Below, in pieces: positions 63,999 through 64,000 of a stretch of DNA of 64,000 bases; within the stretch, counting starts at the first letter, position 1; every line of letters begins with the position of its first letter. The position numbers and the translations under genes were made by a program. The stretch covers positions 3,285,001 through 3,349,000 of the forward strand of contig NZ_PJBB01000003.1 in NCBI RefSeq assembly GCF_002836595.1, read 5' to 3'. The stretch comes from Tenacibaculum sp. Bg11-29 (GTDB lineage: Bacteria; Bacteroidota; Bacteroidia; Flavobacteriales; Flavobacteriaceae). The notes beneath the pieces were generated by a model that saw nothing but the letters and a program-made list of their open reading frames with translations, was not told the origin of the DNA and ran no database searches.

Positions 63999-64000
63999 CG

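Overview
The window is AT-rich Gram-negative DNA from the Bacteroidota, most likely a marine member of the Flavobacteriaceae. The evidence is the family content (UMF1-type MFS protein, group III truncated haemoglobin, CarboxypepD_reg proteins, TonB-dependent receptors, SprB-repeat and PKD proteins, a type IX secretion C-terminal sorting domain), several promoters of the Bacteroidota type (-7 box TAnnTTTG), and starts without a Shine-Dalgarno sequence. No tRNA, rRNA or CRISPR array was seen.

Layout. 1-0.94 kb: the 3' part of a class I terpene synthase. 0.94-8.2 kb: transport and housekeeping genes (UMF1 transporter, M48 lipoprotein protease, alpha/beta hydrolase, msrB, two DinB-fold proteins, ffh, folD). 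8.3-10 kb: a lipoprotein of the cholesterol-dependent cytolysin family whose C-terminal domain does not look like the usual domain 4. 10.6-12.7 kb: a small accessory island of unrecognised short genes and remnants on the minus strand. 12.8-18.1 kb: pepE, a lipoprotein, and five tandem paralogues with a CarboxypepD_reg-like domain. 18.3-26.3 kb: a DUF6702-type protein, an M1 metallopeptidase, an ABC-F ATPase, a lipoprotein, and a DEAD-box RNA helicase with a structured leader. 26.4-27.1 kb: a frameshifted gene.

27.2-35.7 kb is an SPFH protein followed by a heavy-metal efflux operon: a His-rich secreted protein, a CzcA pump fused to its own outer-membrane factor, a CzcB adaptor, a HupE/UreJ protein and a membrane-anchor protein. 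35.7-40.6 kb holds a thioesterase, a VWA protein, a group III truncated haemoglobin, purB and a lipoprotein. 40.8-44.2 kb is a second probable metal locus (His-rich secreted protein, TonB receptor, lipoprotein). Its terminator-like hairpin is split by a dead IS3-family element (44.2-45.6 kb).

45.8-64 kb, all on the minus strand, is the most striking part. In transcription order it encodes a SprB-repeat protein with a type IX sorting domain (cut by the window edge), a PKD lipoprotein, a 2106-residue composite protein, an Imm11-like immunity protein, two SprB-like paralogues and an outer-membrane-barrel protein. The composite protein carries FN3, a metzincin motif, a His/Cys peptidase-like module and a C-terminal HH-type nuclease-like domain. 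The segment between the immunity gene and the barrel gene is full of RAYT (Y1 transposase) remnants, REP palindromes and duplicated gene ends. I read this locus as a candidate type-IX-linked polymorphic toxin/immunity system whose downstream part has been rearranged by REP/RAYT activity. The domain motifs are visible; the system-level reading is inference.
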